11,773 nucleotides of DNA, taken from positions 1-11,773 of the forward strand of contig CALXJO010000023.1 of assembly GCA_944388645.1 (NCBI GenBank), given 5' to 3'. Both the position numbers and the translations under genes were made by a program. The stretch's first letter is position 1. Every line of letters begins with the position of its first letter. The notes below the pieces were generated by a model. That model did not search any database. It had not been told where the DNA came from and saw only the letters and a program-made list of their open reading frames with translations. This DNA is from an uncultured Clostridia bacterium (GTDB lineage: Bacteria > Bacillota > Clostridia > TANB77 > CAG-508). Positions 1 to 8,116 of the stretch are shown here, in pieces.

Positions 1-1112
1 AGTTTGTCATTTACGAAGTCTTCTAAAATTACTTTAAATACAGTAAACATTGGAACTGCTAGGAACATTCCAAGTACTCCAAAATATGCTCCTCCTAATG
101 TTACTGCTAGTAAAACTACAATTTGGCTTATTTTTAAAGAACTTCCTACAATTTTTGGATTTATTATATTTGCATCTATTTGTTGTAATATTATAACTAC
201 AACAGCCATCAAAATTGTTTGGCCGAGTCCACCAGTGAATAGTGTTATGATGATTGCTATAACTACAGCAATTATTGCTCCAAAGTATGGAATTAAGTTA
301 AATAGTCCTATCATAAAGCCTAAAAGCACTGAATATTTTACTCCTATAATTGACATTGCGATTGAAACTAGTACTCCAACTAATAAACTGTCTAATATTT
401 GACTTGTTAAGAATGAGAAAAATATTTCGTTTGCTTTGTTAAAATAGTTTCTTATTTTTAAGTATGTATCTTTTTTGGTAAAAGCTCTAACTACTTTTGC
501 CCAAAAATCAACTAATTGTCTTCTTTGTGCCAGTATGTAAACAGATACTACTACTGCTATAAATATATTAAATATTGTACCTACAGCACTTATCACTCCT
601 TGTACATATTCTTGTATTCTATCTATATTTATAAGCGAAGTTAAGTCTATTTCTCTTATGCTATTAATTAGTTCAAGTACTGGCTCACTTTTTAAAATGT
701 TATCTTCTGGTAAAGAATTAATTCTTTCTATCGCTGTATTGTAATAGCCCGGTAAATTATTCAAAAGATCTGTTAGACTTTCTATTACAGCTGGCATGAT
801 TACGTTTAATAATATTATAATTATGATTAATACAATTATATATATGGTAACTATACTTAAGCCTCTTGCATGTTTGTATACAAATCTTTTCTTCTTGGCT
901 TTTTTATAAATTGATTCTACTTTTCTGCATGGCAAATATAAAATATACGCTATAAGTAAACCTATTCCAAAAGGCATAAGTATTTTTATAAATTCGCCAA
1001 TCCATGTTGTTACATTAGAAATGTTACTTAATACATTAAACACTATAATTACAGCGACCGCAAAAGTAAACCAATATATCCACTTTTTTATATTATTTTT
1101 TTCTTCTTTCAA
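1..1112 (-). CDS. AI-2E family transporter (permease), C-terminus cut by window edge
   Basis: Reading the minus strand from a TTG at 1112-1110 gives 370 codons without a stop up to the window edge. Several hydrophobic segments are visible: near residues 10-28, 35-55 and 85-110, then a cluster in the last 150 residues. The C-terminal part carries the family signature, with FNLIPYFGA and NPKIVGSSLKIS followed by LGGAYFGVLGMFLAVP, as in YtvI/TqsA-like AI-2E permeases. Members are inner-membrane proteins; some export signals or act as ion antiporters, so the substrate is not predictable here. The TTG start is chosen because GAGGTGAT lies just upstream and no ATG precedes the first membrane segment. 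The gene begins 11 nt after the exoA stop, so the two are almost certainly co-transcribed. Only the last few residues should be missing, judging by usual family length (350-400). Confidence 0.88.
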   Translation of the reverse strand, partial: MKEEKNNIKKWIYWFTFAVAVIIVFNVLSNISNVTTWIGEFIKILMPFGIGLLIAYILYLPCRKVESIYKKAKKKRFVYKHARGLSIVTIYIIVLIIIIILLNVIMPAVIESLTDLLNNLPGYYNTAIERINSLPEDNILKSEPVLELINSIREIDLTSLINIDRIQEYVQGVISAVGTIFNIFIAVVVSVYILAQRRQLVDFWAKVVRAFTKKDTYLKIRNYFNKANEIFFSFLTSQILDSLLVGVLVSIAMSIIGVKYSVLLGFMIGLFNLIPYFGAIIAVVIAIIITLFTGGLGQTILMAVVVIILQQIDANIINPKIVGSSLKISQIVVLLAVTLGGAYFGVLGMFLAVPMFTVFKVILEDFVNDK

Positions 1113-1123
1113 CCCTATCACCT

Positions 1124-1879
1124 CTATAAATCTATATCAAGCTCTACAGGACAATGATCGCTACCTAATATTTCTGAATGAATTTTGCTATCTATTATTT
1201 TGTCTTTTAAATCTTTGGAAACTATAAAATAGTCGATTCTCCAGCCTGCATTGTTTTCTCTTGCGTGAAACATATATGACCACCATGAATAGCATCCTTC
1301 TTTGTCTGGATATAGATATCTAAATGTATCTATGAATCCTGATTTTAGAAGTTCTGTCATTTTCGCTCTTTCTTCATCAGTAAATCCTGCATTATGCCTA
1401 TTAGTCTTAGGATTTTTTAGGTCTATTTCATTATGAGCAACGTTTAAATCTCCACATAGTATTACTGGTTTTTGTTTTGATAAATTTACTAAATAATTTC
1501 TAAAATCATCTTCCCATTTTTGTCTATAATCAAGTCTTGTTAATTCTCTTTGAGAATTTGGAGTATAACAATTTACTAAATAGAAGTTATTAAATTCTAA
1601 TGTAATAACCCTTCCTTCTTGGTCATGTTCTTCTATGTTTATACCATATTTTATGTGATTTGGCTTAATTTTAGTAAAAATAACTGTGCCAGAATAACCT
1701 TTTTTTATTGCACTATTCCAGTAAGCATAATAACCTTCTGGGTTAAATTCAATTTGCCCCTCTTGAAGTTTAGTTTCTTGAATGCAAAACATATCTGCAT
1801 CCAATTTTTCAAATTCTTCTTTAAATCCTTTATTCATTATTGCTCTTAATCCATTTACATTCCATGATACTAGCTTCAT
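1124..1879 (-). CDS. exoA: Exodeoxyribonuclease III (AP endonuclease, ExoA/Xth type)
   Basis: A 251-residue DNA repair enzyme of the endonuclease/exonuclease/phosphatase fold that cuts DNA at abasic sites and removes 3' blocks. The catalytic series is complete: WNVNGLRA (6-13), QETKLQ with metal-binding Glu35, NCYTPNS (103-109), GDLNVAH with Asp144 and Asn146, GWRIDYF (212-218) and GSDHCPV with Asp241/His242. Length matches the family. The reading frame is open to an ATG at 1900, but the AGGAGG at 1885-1890 lies inside those extra codons and 5 nt before the ATG at 1879, which is also where family homology begins. A weak promoter-like pair, TTAACT and TATCTA with 17-nt spacing, lies upstream. 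The AI-2E permease follows after 11 nt. Confidence 0.95.
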   Translation of the reverse strand: MKLVSWNVNGLRAIMNKGFKEEFEKLDADMFCIQETKLQEGQIEFNPEGYYAYWNSAIKKGYSGTVIFTKIKPNHIKYGINIEEHDQEGRVITLEFNNFYLVNCYTPNSQRELTRLDYRQKWEDDFRNYLVNLSKQKPVILCGDLNVAHNEIDLKNPKTNRHNAGFTDEERAKMTELLKSGFIDTFRYLYPDKEGCYSWWSYMFHARENNAGWRIDYFIVSKDLKDKIIDSKIHSEILGSDHCPVELDIDL

Positions 1880-1884
1880 TTTTT

Positions 1885-1891
1885 CCTCCTT
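1885..1891 (-). promoter_or_regulatory. Ribosome binding site deciding the exoA start
   Basis: AAGGAGG on the minus strand, 5 nt before the ATG at 1879. It falls within the coding sequence that the upstream ATG at 1900 would use, so the shorter protein is the real one. Confidence 0.8.
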
Positions 1892-1932
1892 TTTACCCAT
1901 TTTAGATATTTTTCTACAAATTTTAAGTTAAG

Positions 1933-1961
1933 CTGTTTTTGGAAGGTGTCCCCGAAAACAG
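1933..1961. repeat. Single copy of a 'GGTGTCCC' hairpin element
   Basis: CTGTTTT (1933-1939) pairs with AAAACAG (1955-1961) around a core. The 17 nt at 1937-1953 match 5130-5146 at 15 of 17 positions, so this is a lone relative of the tandem array at 5124-5266. It lies between the terminator of the SleB-like gene and exoA. It is probably a small dispersed, REP-like palindromic element; that class assignment is inference. Confidence 0.55.
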
Positions 1962-1974
1962 GACTATCTTTATT

Positions 1975-2019
1975 AAAAAAGAAGAATTTTAATAAGTATC
2001 AGTTTTATTAAAATTCTTC
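1975..2019 (-). terminator. Rho-independent terminator of the G5/SleB-like gene
   Basis: A perfect 15-bp stem, 1981-1995 against 2005-2019, with a 9-nt loop. On the minus strand it is followed at once by six T (A run at 1975-1980). It begins 21 nt after the stop codon of the hydrolase gene. Confidence 0.9.
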
Positions 2020-2040
2020 ATTGTTGTTTTCATTTAAATT

Positions 2041-3045
2041 TTAAAAATATACGTTTCCGCCTATATATTCTCCAGATGCGTGACCTGCTGCTCTAAATGA
2101 TAAGTAATTGTGGTTTCTTTTTCCATTTAATGCATCTGTTACAGCTTGTTTTACTGCTGATGAATAATTTCCATTTAATCTTTTTTTCCAATGACTATCT
2201 ATTGAATAACAGAATTGTCCTGGTGCTTTGTATTGGCTTAATGGGTCTGAACCTTTGCTTGCCCATTTTGAGCTTTCTGCTCTGTTACATGCTGTTGTTA
2301 TAACTGCTAACGCACCTTCATAGCTTGAGCTACATTCTTGTGCTGTTATAGCACATAGAAGGTCAAAATCTGCTGCAGAGTATGTCCATACACCATTGTT
2401 GTATGATACAGAGCTTTTTGAGCTTCTGTTTGTGATTGTATTTCTTCTAACCTCTACTATTTTGTTTACAGGTTCTTTTATTATTGTAGAAGAAATTTCT
2501 GTTCTTTCAATTTCAACATCATTTTGATATTTTACTTTATATGTTACTTCTCTTAATCCATCTTCACCTTGTTGGATTACAGTATCTTTTTTGGTTGTTG
2601 CACCATTTGATACGTCTTTTGTTATTGTTTCATATGGGATTGTTTCTTGTACTGTTTCAATTTTTTCTATTATTGAATCATATGATTGCAATAATTCATC
2701 TACTGTTACATTTGCAGATGCCTCTGTAGTATCTGCTACTTCTACTACTTCTGTTTGACTTTCATCTTTTGAAATTCTTATTGTATTATTATCTGATAAA
2801 CTGCTTTCTTCACTTGGAATAACACTTTCTTCTGGTAATAATATTATATGATTTTCTTCTAATATTTCTGATACTGTTGTTTTTGTTGTGGTTACATTCA
2901 TTATATAACCATTTGAAAGTATTATTTTAACATTATTTAGTGTAGCGTTGTTTGCTACAACTCCTATTCCCATTATGAATACTAGTATTAAGCATATACC
3001 AATAATTTTTTTAATTGGTAATATAGCTTTTTTTGCTATCTTCAT
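2041..3045 (-). CDS. Anchored cell-wall hydrolase: DUF348 + G5 + SleB-like domain
   Basis: A 334-residue exported protein. Residues 11-31 form a single hydrophobic segment after a basic start (signal anchor or signal peptide). Residues ~35-90 resemble the DUF348/ubiquitin-like domain of YabE proteins, residues ~125-200 a G5 domain (QETIPYETI, then a GEDGLREVTYKV turn), and residues ~225-334 a cell wall hydrolase of the SleB/Hydrolase_2 type: DLLCAITAQE with likely catalytic Glu237, YEGALAVITTACNR, and PGQFCYS. SleB enzymes are lytic transglycosylases that cut cortex or wall peptidoglycan. YabE relatives more often end in a 3D domain, so the SleB-type ending is a variant architecture. It has a consensus promoter, AGGAGG 12 nt before the ATG, and its own terminator, so it is monocistronic. 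Spore versus vegetative role cannot be decided. Confidence 0.85.
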   Translation of the reverse strand: MKIAKKAILPIKKIIGICLILVFIMGIGVVANNATLNNVKIILSNGYIMNVTTTKTTVSEILEENHIILLPEESVIPSEESSLSDNNTIRISKDESQTEVVEVADTTEASANVTVDELLQSYDSIIEKIETVQETIPYETITKDVSNGATTKKDTVIQQGEDGLREVTYKVKYQNDVEIERTEISSTIIKEPVNKIVEVRRNTITNRSSKSSVSYNNGVWTYSAADFDLLCAITAQECSSSYEGALAVITTACNRAESSKWASKGSDPLSQYKAPGQFCYSIDSHWKKRLNGNYSSAVKQAVTDALNGKRNHNYLSFRAAGHASGEYIGGNVYF

Positions 3046-3080
3046 ATTTATTTCGTTCCTCCTTTTGAAACAACACGTTT

Positions 3081-3109
3081 ATTATAACATTTTTTTCTAA
3101 TTGTGTCAA
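3081..3109 (-). promoter_or_regulatory. Consensus sigma-A promoter of the G5/SleB-like gene
   Basis: On the minus strand TTGACA (3109-3104), a 17-nt spacer and TATAAT (3086-3081) are both perfect consensus, with an extended -10 TGT before TATAAT. Transcription should begin near 3074, giving a leader of about 30 nt. This argues for vegetative expression. Confidence 0.85.
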
Positions 3110-3229
3110 ATTTTTCATAATTCTTACGGATAAAACGCTTTCCGGGTTTTAAGTTTTTTGTTAACTTTGTCCTAATATTATAATATTCAGGATTTTTTAA
3201 AATATGATTAATTTTATATTTATTTTTTA

Positions 3230-3258
3230 TTGTTTTAAATATAATAATATGATATATT
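3230..3258 (+). promoter_or_regulatory. Probable sigma-A promoter of lemA
   Basis: TTGTTT (3230-3235), a 17-nt spacer, then TATATT (3253-3258) preceded by the extended -10 triplet TGA. It lies 30 nt before the lemA ATG, with AAGGGAGG in between. The region is very AT-rich, so chance matches are possible. Confidence 0.5.
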
Positions 3259-3287
3259 AATAATAGATTTTTAAGGGAGGTAATTAT

Positions 3288-3848
3288 ATGGTAATAGGAT
3301 TAATAATATTAGCAATCGTTGTTATTTTAGTAATATATGTAATTGCTAAATATAATGGTCTTGTAACTTTAAGACAAAGAGTAAGAAATGGCTTTAGTCA
3401 AATTGATGTTCAATTACAAAGAAGATTTGATTTAATTCCTAACTTGATTGAAACTGTAAAAGGTTACATGGAGCATGAGTCTGGAGTTTTAGAAAAAATT
3501 TCTGAGCTTCGTTCTTTATGGGCAAGTGCTCAAACAGTTGCAGATAAAGCAAATTTGGATAATCAACTTTCTGAAACATTAAAAACCATAATGGCTGTTG
3601 CAGAGAACTATCCAGATTTAAAAGCTAATCAAAATTTTATGTCTTTACAACAAGAACTAACAAATACTGAAGACAAAATTTCTTATTCAAGACAATTCTA
3701 TAATGACATTGTTACAAAGTACAATACAGAATTAGAAGTATTTCCTTCAAATATCGTAGCTTCTATGTTTAAATTCAAACCAGAAACATTATTTGAAGTA
3801 GATAATGAAGAAGCACGTAAAAATGTAAAAGTAGATTTCTCTAAATAA
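3288..3848 (+). CDS. lemA: LemA family protein
   Basis: 186 residues with an N-terminal membrane segment (~3-20) followed by the long helical LemA domain. Family hallmarks visible are YNGLVTLRQRVRNGFSQIDV (22-41), the RRFDLIPNLIETVKGYMEHE stretch (45-64), ANQNFMSLQQELTNTEDKI, and the ending PSNIVASMFKF before FEV. LemA proteins have an N-terminal membrane segment and a long helical-bundle domain; their biochemical role is not settled, and they are often next to a TPM-domain or HtpX-like gene, which is not the case here. The start is supported by AAGGGAGG 7 nt upstream. This is the only plus-strand gene in the window and is monocistronic, convergent with tatD. Confidence 0.93.
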   Translation: MVIGLIILAIVVILVIYVIAKYNGLVTLRQRVRNGFSQIDVQLQRRFDLIPNLIETVKGYMEHESGVLEKISELRSLWASAQTVADKANLDNQLSETLKTIMAVAENYPDLKANQNFMSLQQELTNTEDKISYSRQFYNDIVTKYNTELEVFPSNIVASMFKFKPETLFEVDNEEARKNVKVDFSK

Positions 3849-3853
3849 AATTT

Positions 3854-3884
3854 TCGCCCAAGAGGGACGCCCCTTTTTGGGCGA
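3854..3884. terminator. Bidirectional terminator between lemA and tatD
   Basis: TCGCCCAA (3854-3861) pairs with TTGGGCGA (3877-3884), and an inner AGGG/CCCT pairing extends the stem. T-rich sequence follows on both strands. It serves two convergent genes. The inner GGGACGCCCC resembles the GGGGACGCGTCC of the 36-bp array further right. Confidence 0.75.
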
Positions 3885-3913
3885 TTTCCTTTTGGGCAAT
3901 TTTATTGTTAATT

Positions 3914-4696
3914 TTATATTGCAAAAATTTTCTTTGTGTTTTCATATGTTTGTTTTGCTATTTCTTCTACTTGTACTCCTCTTAAGTCTGCTATTTTTTG
4001 TGCCGTGTATTTTACATTTCTGGAATCGTTTCTTGATCCTCTAACTGGTTCTGGTGCTAAGTATGGACTATCTGTTTCTATTAACATTTTTTCTAATGGT
4101 ACTAGGTTTGCTATTTCTTCTGCATTTTTTGAGTTTTTAAATGTTATTGGTCCTGCAATTGAAATATAGAAATCCAATTTTAGTGCTTCTTTTATTAGCT
4201 CTCTGTTAAATGGACAACAGTGAAATACTCCTTTTTTATTTACTGGATGCTGTTTTAATATTTCTATTGTATCCATTACTGCATCTCGTGTATGAATTAC
4301 TATTGGCAAATTATATTTGTTTGCAAGCTCTATTTGTTTTATAAAAGCTTGTTTTTGTATTTTCTTATCTGTATCATAATGATAATCTAAACCTATTTCT
4401 CCTACAGCTACTATTTTATTATTTTTTGTTTCATAACTGCTATCTTCAAGTATTTTTTCTATGTTTATTAAATCATTTTCCCAGTTTTCTTCTAAATCAT
4501 TTGGTGAAATTCCTACTGTTGCATATATATAGTCATGACTATTTGCTATTTCTATTGCTTGTTTTGAACTTTCTAAATTATACCCTGCACATATTATTGA
4601 TGTAACACCCGAATCATATATACTTTTTAGAAGTTCTTCTCTATCTTCCTCAAACTTTATATCATTATAATGTGCATGAGAATCAAATAGTTCCAT
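3914..4696 (-). CDS. tatD: TatD family metal-dependent deoxyribonuclease
   Basis: 260 residues, full length for the TatD amidohydrolase family, which cleaves DNA or phosphodiester bonds with two metal ions. Expected ligands are present: HAH (7-9), Glu100 in VGEIGLDY, His135 in VIHTRDA, His159 in FHCC, and Asp209 in ETDSPYLAP, followed by PVRGSRNDS. The motif usually read as GIHPH is GISPN here (63-67), so two histidines common in the family are replaced; the metal ligands themselves are intact. The gene starts 17 nt after the acpS stop, with a modest AAAGGA site, and is co-transcribed with acpS. The common Firmicutes name is yabD/tatD; the exact physiological substrate is unknown. Confidence 0.92.
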   Translation of the reverse strand: MELFDSHAHYNDIKFEEDREELLKSIYDSGVTSIICAGYNLESSKQAIEIANSHDYIYATVGISPNDLEENWENDLINIEKILEDSSYETKNNKIVAVGEIGLDYHYDTDKKIQKQAFIKQIELANKYNLPIVIHTRDAVMDTIEILKQHPVNKKGVFHCCPFNRELIKEALKLDFYISIAGPITFKNSKNAEEIANLVPLEKMLIETDSPYLAPEPVRGSRNDSRNVKYTAQKIADLRGVQVEEIAKQTYENTKKIFAI

Positions 4697-4713
4697 CTAA
4701 ATTTAATCCTTTC

Positions 4714-5103
4714 TTATATTAAGATACTCACATTAGCTATTGCGTAATCTTTTAAATGTGAAATACTTACATCTATACTCTGTATTTTTTTTAGTTCTTT
4801 TTCTACCTCTTTATCTAAAGCTACAAAGTTGATTGTTGGCTTATTGTTTTGGTCATTAACTGTTTCTACATTTTTCCACGAGATTGAATACTTATCTTTT
4901 AATAGTGTAGAAACAGCCTTAAATGCCGCTTCTTTAACTGCAAATCTTGCAGCATAATGCTCATATTTTGCTTTTTTTCTTGATTCACAATATGTTTTCT
5001 CTGTCTCTGTAAATATTCTATTAATAAAACTGTCTCCTATCTCATCTATCGACTGTCTTATTCTATCAACTTCTATTATATCTATACCTACTTTTATTTG
5101 CAT
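4714..5103 (-). CDS. acpS: Holo-[acyl-carrier-protein] synthase
   Basis: 129 residues, the usual AcpS length. This cytosolic enzyme moves the phosphopantetheine arm from coenzyme A to the acyl carrier protein, activating fatty acid synthesis. Seen are GIDIIEVDRI with the Mg-binding Asp8, FTETEKTYCESR (31-42), AARFAVKEAAFKA with Glu58 and Lys62, and SISHLKDYAIANV near the end. AGAGGT stands about 7 nt before the ATG. The gene leads tatD in a two-gene unit. No terminator other than the 36-bp hairpin array separates it from the gene upstream. Confidence 0.95.
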   Translation of the reverse strand: MQIKVGIDIIEVDRIRQSIDEIGDSFINRIFTETEKTYCESRKKAKYEHYAARFAVKEAAFKAVSTLLKDKYSISWKNVETVNDQNNKPTINFVALDKEVEKELKKIQSIDVSISHLKDYAIANVSILI

Positions 5104-5123
5104 TTGTTTACCTCTTTATCTCT

Positions 5124-5266
5124 AAAATGTTTTGAAAGGTGTCCCTAAATACACCTAAAAGATGTTTTAGGGGACGCGTCCAAAAAACACCCAAAAGATG
5201 TTTTGGAGAAGTGTCCCCAAATACACCCAAAAGATGTCTTGGAGAAGTGTCCCCAAAAGCATCTAA
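5124..5266. repeat. Tandem array of about four 36-bp hairpin-forming units
   Basis: The anchor octamer GATGTTTT (or one change) recurs at 5126, 5161, 5197 and 5233, that is at 35, 36 and 36 nt spacing. Units 3 and 4 are nearly identical in their first 27 nt. Unit 2 has a perfect 10-bp palindrome GGACGCGTCC (5172-5181) in place of the usual GTGTCCCC core. Each unit can fold, for example TTTTGG with CCAAAA and GTGT with ACAC around the CCCCAAAT loop. There are no unique spacers, so it is not a CRISPR array. It fills the whole gap between acpS and the next gene. Confidence 0.8.
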
Positions 5267-6495
5267 AAAATATTGAATAGACTAATAATATTTAATATTA
5301 CTAATATGATTAGTATTATTACTATCCAATTACTGGTCTTTTGAGTTTTTTCTATGTTTGCATTTTTATATAAAGTGTCATATTTATTTTTTAATTCTGA
5401 ATATAACATGTTGTTCTTTAGAACGTTTTCCCAATAATTGCATAATAAATTTCCAAAATCGTCGTTTGTTATTTCTTCTATCCAAATTGATTGTGTGAAA
5501 TCTATGAATTCTTTTTGGACTTCATTTACATTTTTAGTTTTCTTGAAGTCTAAATTAATTTTCTTCATATATATTTTTTGGTACAGTTCAAATATGTAGC
5601 TATATAGTAATTGTCTTTCATAAATGTGTGGTAATTTTGTGTAGTTTTCTGTGTTTATGTCTGCTGTTAATAATACTGTTCCTGTTTTTGTAAATCCATA
5701 CAACTCATATTTTGAGTTTTCGACAATTTTTACATGTTTGCTATTTTGCTCATAATCCATTTTGTAATCAGCTGGTTTTACACTTGAATATTTTAAAAAT
5801 TCTTTTTGAAATATTTCTTTTTCTGAATTTTGATTCCATTCTTCTTGTCCAATACATGCATAAGAGTATACAAAGAATCTGTCTGTATCTAGGTTAAGCT
5901 GTAAGGCTTTTTTGTTAGTTCCTGTTAATTGTTTTATTAAATCTGTTAGGTCTTTTCTGCTTTCAAACATGTCTGTTTGAATTTGTATATTTTCGTGTCC
6001 ATTAAAATTGTATAAACTTGATTTTATGTCTCTAAATCTATAATTAAAGTTGCATAAATCTGCTAGTGTGTTTTCTCCTTCTAATGTAGTTTTTATATTT
6101 AAGAAACAAATACCAGTATTAAAACATATAAGTTGCATTTTTGTGATGTTAAAGAAGATTCCGTCACTTTTTCCAACTTTACCTTGAATGTCTTTTTCTA
6201 AATTATAGTCAAATATAACGCATGGATAACCCGCAAGTAGTACAGCTTGCATGTTTTTTTCTATAGTATTTAATTTATCTACTTTACTTTTTCCATACTC
6301 GATACTCCAAAATAGATAATTTCTTATCTTTGGCAAGAAGTATTGATAAAGGTCAGCATCTTTTTCTTTTTCGAAAGTATGTATTGTACAATTTTTATTA
6401 TTTAATAGTTTTAATAGATACTTATCATACTTTTTTTCATCTACTATGTATGGATATATAAAATAGGTATATTGGTATTTGGTCTTTAGTTCCAT
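5263..6495 (-). CDS. Unrecognised protein with C-terminal membrane anchor
   Basis: 410 residues, no family recognised. The body (1-~385) is soluble and mixed, with several aromatic-rich stretches (YQYTYFIYPYIV near the start) and no obvious catalytic motif. Residues ~360-385 are charged and helical, and the last ~22 residues (WIVIILIILVILNIISLF) form one membrane span, so the protein is probably tail-anchored with its bulk in the cytoplasm. The layout of a soluble domain, a helical stalk and a C-terminal span loosely recalls CorA-like or RMD1/DUF155-like proteins, but I see no shared motif and do not assign it. It starts 24 nt after the WG-repeat gene with AAGGAG upstream, so the two are one operon. 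Its last codons run into the repeat array. Confidence 0.8.
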   Translation of the reverse strand: MELKTKYQYTYFIYPYIVDEKKYDKYLLKLLNNKNCTIHTFEKEKDADLYQYFLPKIRNYLFWSIEYGKSKVDKLNTIEKNMQAVLLAGYPCVIFDYNLEKDIQGKVGKSDGIFFNITKMQLICFNTGICFLNIKTTLEGENTLADLCNFNYRFRDIKSSLYNFNGHENIQIQTDMFESRKDLTDLIKQLTGTNKKALQLNLDTDRFFVYSYACIGQEEWNQNSEKEIFQKEFLKYSSVKPADYKMDYEQNSKHVKIVENSKYELYGFTKTGTVLLTADINTENYTKLPHIYERQLLYSYIFELYQKIYMKKINLDFKKTKNVNEVQKEFIDFTQSIWIEEITNDDFGNLLCNYWENVLKNNMLYSELKNKYDTLYKNANIEKTQKTSNWIVIILIILVILNIISLFNIF

Positions 6496-6519
6496 TTTTA
6501 TATTATCTCCTTCTTACGT

Positions 6520-8037
6520 TTATTTTGTGTAATATCCTGCGTTTGTATCTTCTGCTAAGTGCCATTCTCCTATAAAGTCTATTACTGTGTTGTTGTCTAG
6601 TGTGTATGTTGGTTCAACTACTGTTTCGCCTCTTGAATTTATTGCTCCCCATTTTCCATCTTTCTTAACTGCAACAAATCCTGATGCGTTTTGCTCTAGA
6701 GCATCATCATAAACATAATTTATAACTACAACTCCATTTTTATCCACATAGCCATATTTACCATCTTTTTTATCTAAGAATAATGTGTTGTCTGTTAATA
6801 CTGTTCTATTGCTTACTTTCTCAAATCTAAAATTGTAATATTCATAATCTGAATCTGTTCTTAATTTTAAATAACCTCTATTTGTATTTATTTCTGAAAC
6901 AATTCCTGTTAATCTTACAGCAAAACTTGTATCCAATAAATCAGATTCAACTCCATCTGTTTCTCCTTGTAATATGCTAGCAGTACTTATATAAGTTAAA
7001 TAATTATATTTTAGTTCAACTTGAACTTCATTATTTGTGTTTATAACTCCATATTTACCATCATTTGAAGCAATATAGTAGTTTTGGAATATGTACTCTA
7101 GGCTATCATATTGTGGTGCAACTAGTTCTTCTCCTGTAGAAGATATAATACCATACTGGTCTCCTCTTTGTACTATTATATTACCATTGTTTATAGATTT
7201 TACTCCATCATATGAGATAGATGTAGTTTGGTCATTTGATGTGTTGATTATTTGATAATTTGGACTTGTTCCAACTATATATGTGTTAGTTCCATATACA
7301 TGCTCTATATTACTATATTCTATTGGTAGTAGCTCTCTTTTATTTGTGCCTATAACTCCATAGTTTCCATCACTATTTCTAACTAAATAGCCATCTTCAT
7401 AATTATCTGTAAGTGTTGTTATTTCTGCATATTGATTGTCTATTATTACAGATCCAGTGGTACTCACTAGTCCCTTTTGACCATTTAATGTTGTAACTAA
7501 ACTTTGAGTCACCCCAATTATAGGAGTTATATCATCATATTGTGGACTTAGTAATTCATTTCCAGCCATATCTATTAATCCATATTTGCCATCTTTTTGT
7601 ACTTTTAAGCAACTTGTCTCATACCAAATATTGTTGTTTCTATCATAATTTTGAATTGCTTCTACTTTATCGTAGTTTGTAAATAAGTCTTGTTTTTTAG
7701 AATTTACTGCTTTAGACTCATATGTATTATTTGTATAGTCTACATTATATGTAACTATAAATACATCTCTTTCTTTATTTGGGATTATAATCATTTCATC
7801 ATAACTAGGGTTTATTATAGTTTCTCCTGAAGAATTAATTACTCCCCATTTTTGATTATCATATACAACATAATATGCTAGGGCGGGTTTTTTCTCTGTT
7901 GAAGTATCGTCTGAATTTATTATTTTTACTATGATTGCTATAAACATAACTACTACAAGCAGTGTAATTATTACCGCTATAACTTTTTTGATATTTAGCT
8001 TTTGTTCAGATCCGTTATATCTTTTTCCTTTTCCCAT
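6520..8037 (-). CDS. WG-repeat protein with N-terminal membrane anchor
   Basis: 505 residues. A basic N-terminus is followed by one membrane span (~18-40), then about nine WG/KWG-type repeats of ~30-60 residues that recur through the chain, e.g. QKWGVINSSGETIINPSYD, DGKYGLIDMAGNELLSPQYD, DQYGIISSTGEELVAPQYD, DGKYGYVDKNG and DGKWGAINSRGETVVEPTY. WG repeats build beta-rich scaffolds; the function of such anchored proteins is not known, and an outward-facing sensing or adhesion role is inference. GAGAGGG lies just before the ATG, and a promoter with an extended -10 lies upstream. It is the first gene of a unit with the tail-anchored protein. Confidence 0.9.
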   Translation of the reverse strand: MGKGKRYNGSEQKLNIKKVIAVIITLLVVVMFIAIIVKIINSDDTSTEKKPALAYYVVYDNQKWGVINSSGETIINPSYDEMIIIPNKERDVFIVTYNVDYTNNTYESKAVNSKKQDLFTNYDKVEAIQNYDRNNNIWYETSCLKVQKDGKYGLIDMAGNELLSPQYDDITPIIGVTQSLVTTLNGQKGLVSTTGSVIIDNQYAEITTLTDNYEDGYLVRNSDGNYGVIGTNKRELLPIEYSNIEHVYGTNTYIVGTSPNYQIINTSNDQTTSISYDGVKSINNGNIIVQRGDQYGIISSTGEELVAPQYDSLEYIFQNYYIASNDGKYGVINTNNEVQVELKYNYLTYISTASILQGETDGVESDLLDTSFAVRLTGIVSEINTNRGYLKLRTDSDYEYYNFRFEKVSNRTVLTDNTLFLDKKDGKYGYVDKNGVVVINYVYDDALEQNASGFVAVKKDGKWGAINSRGETVVEPTYTLDNNTVIDFIGEWHLAEDTNAGYYTK

Positions 8038-8072
8038 ATTACCCTCTCTGTTTAATAGTATTTTACGTTTAT

Positions 8073-8102
8073 ACTATATCACAAGTTTTATATGAATTAC
8101 AA
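8073..8102 (-). promoter_or_regulatory. Probable sigma-A promoter of the WG-repeat operon
   Basis: Minus-strand TTGTAA (8102-8097), 18-nt spacer, TATAGT (8078-8073), preceded by the extended -10 TGA. It sits in the 79-nt gap between the 86-residue gene and the WG gene. Confidence 0.5.
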
Positions 8103-8116
8103 TAGTTTTCATTAGT

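Noticed and set aside
4..402. 132-residue plus-strand open frame
   Set aside because: It is the antisense of the AI-2E permease, whose minus-strand translation has clear family motifs.
1880..1900. Longer exoA start at the ATG at 1900
   Set aside because: The AGGAGG ribosome site lies within those seven codons and family homology begins at the second ATG.
3914..4696. TatD as inactive because GIHPH reads GISPN
   Set aside because: The expected metal ligands (HxH, Glu, two His, Asp) are all present, so the change is only a minor variation.
5124..5266. CRISPR array
   Set aside because: The 36-nt period equals the repeat unit itself; there are no unique spacers and no cas genes in the window.
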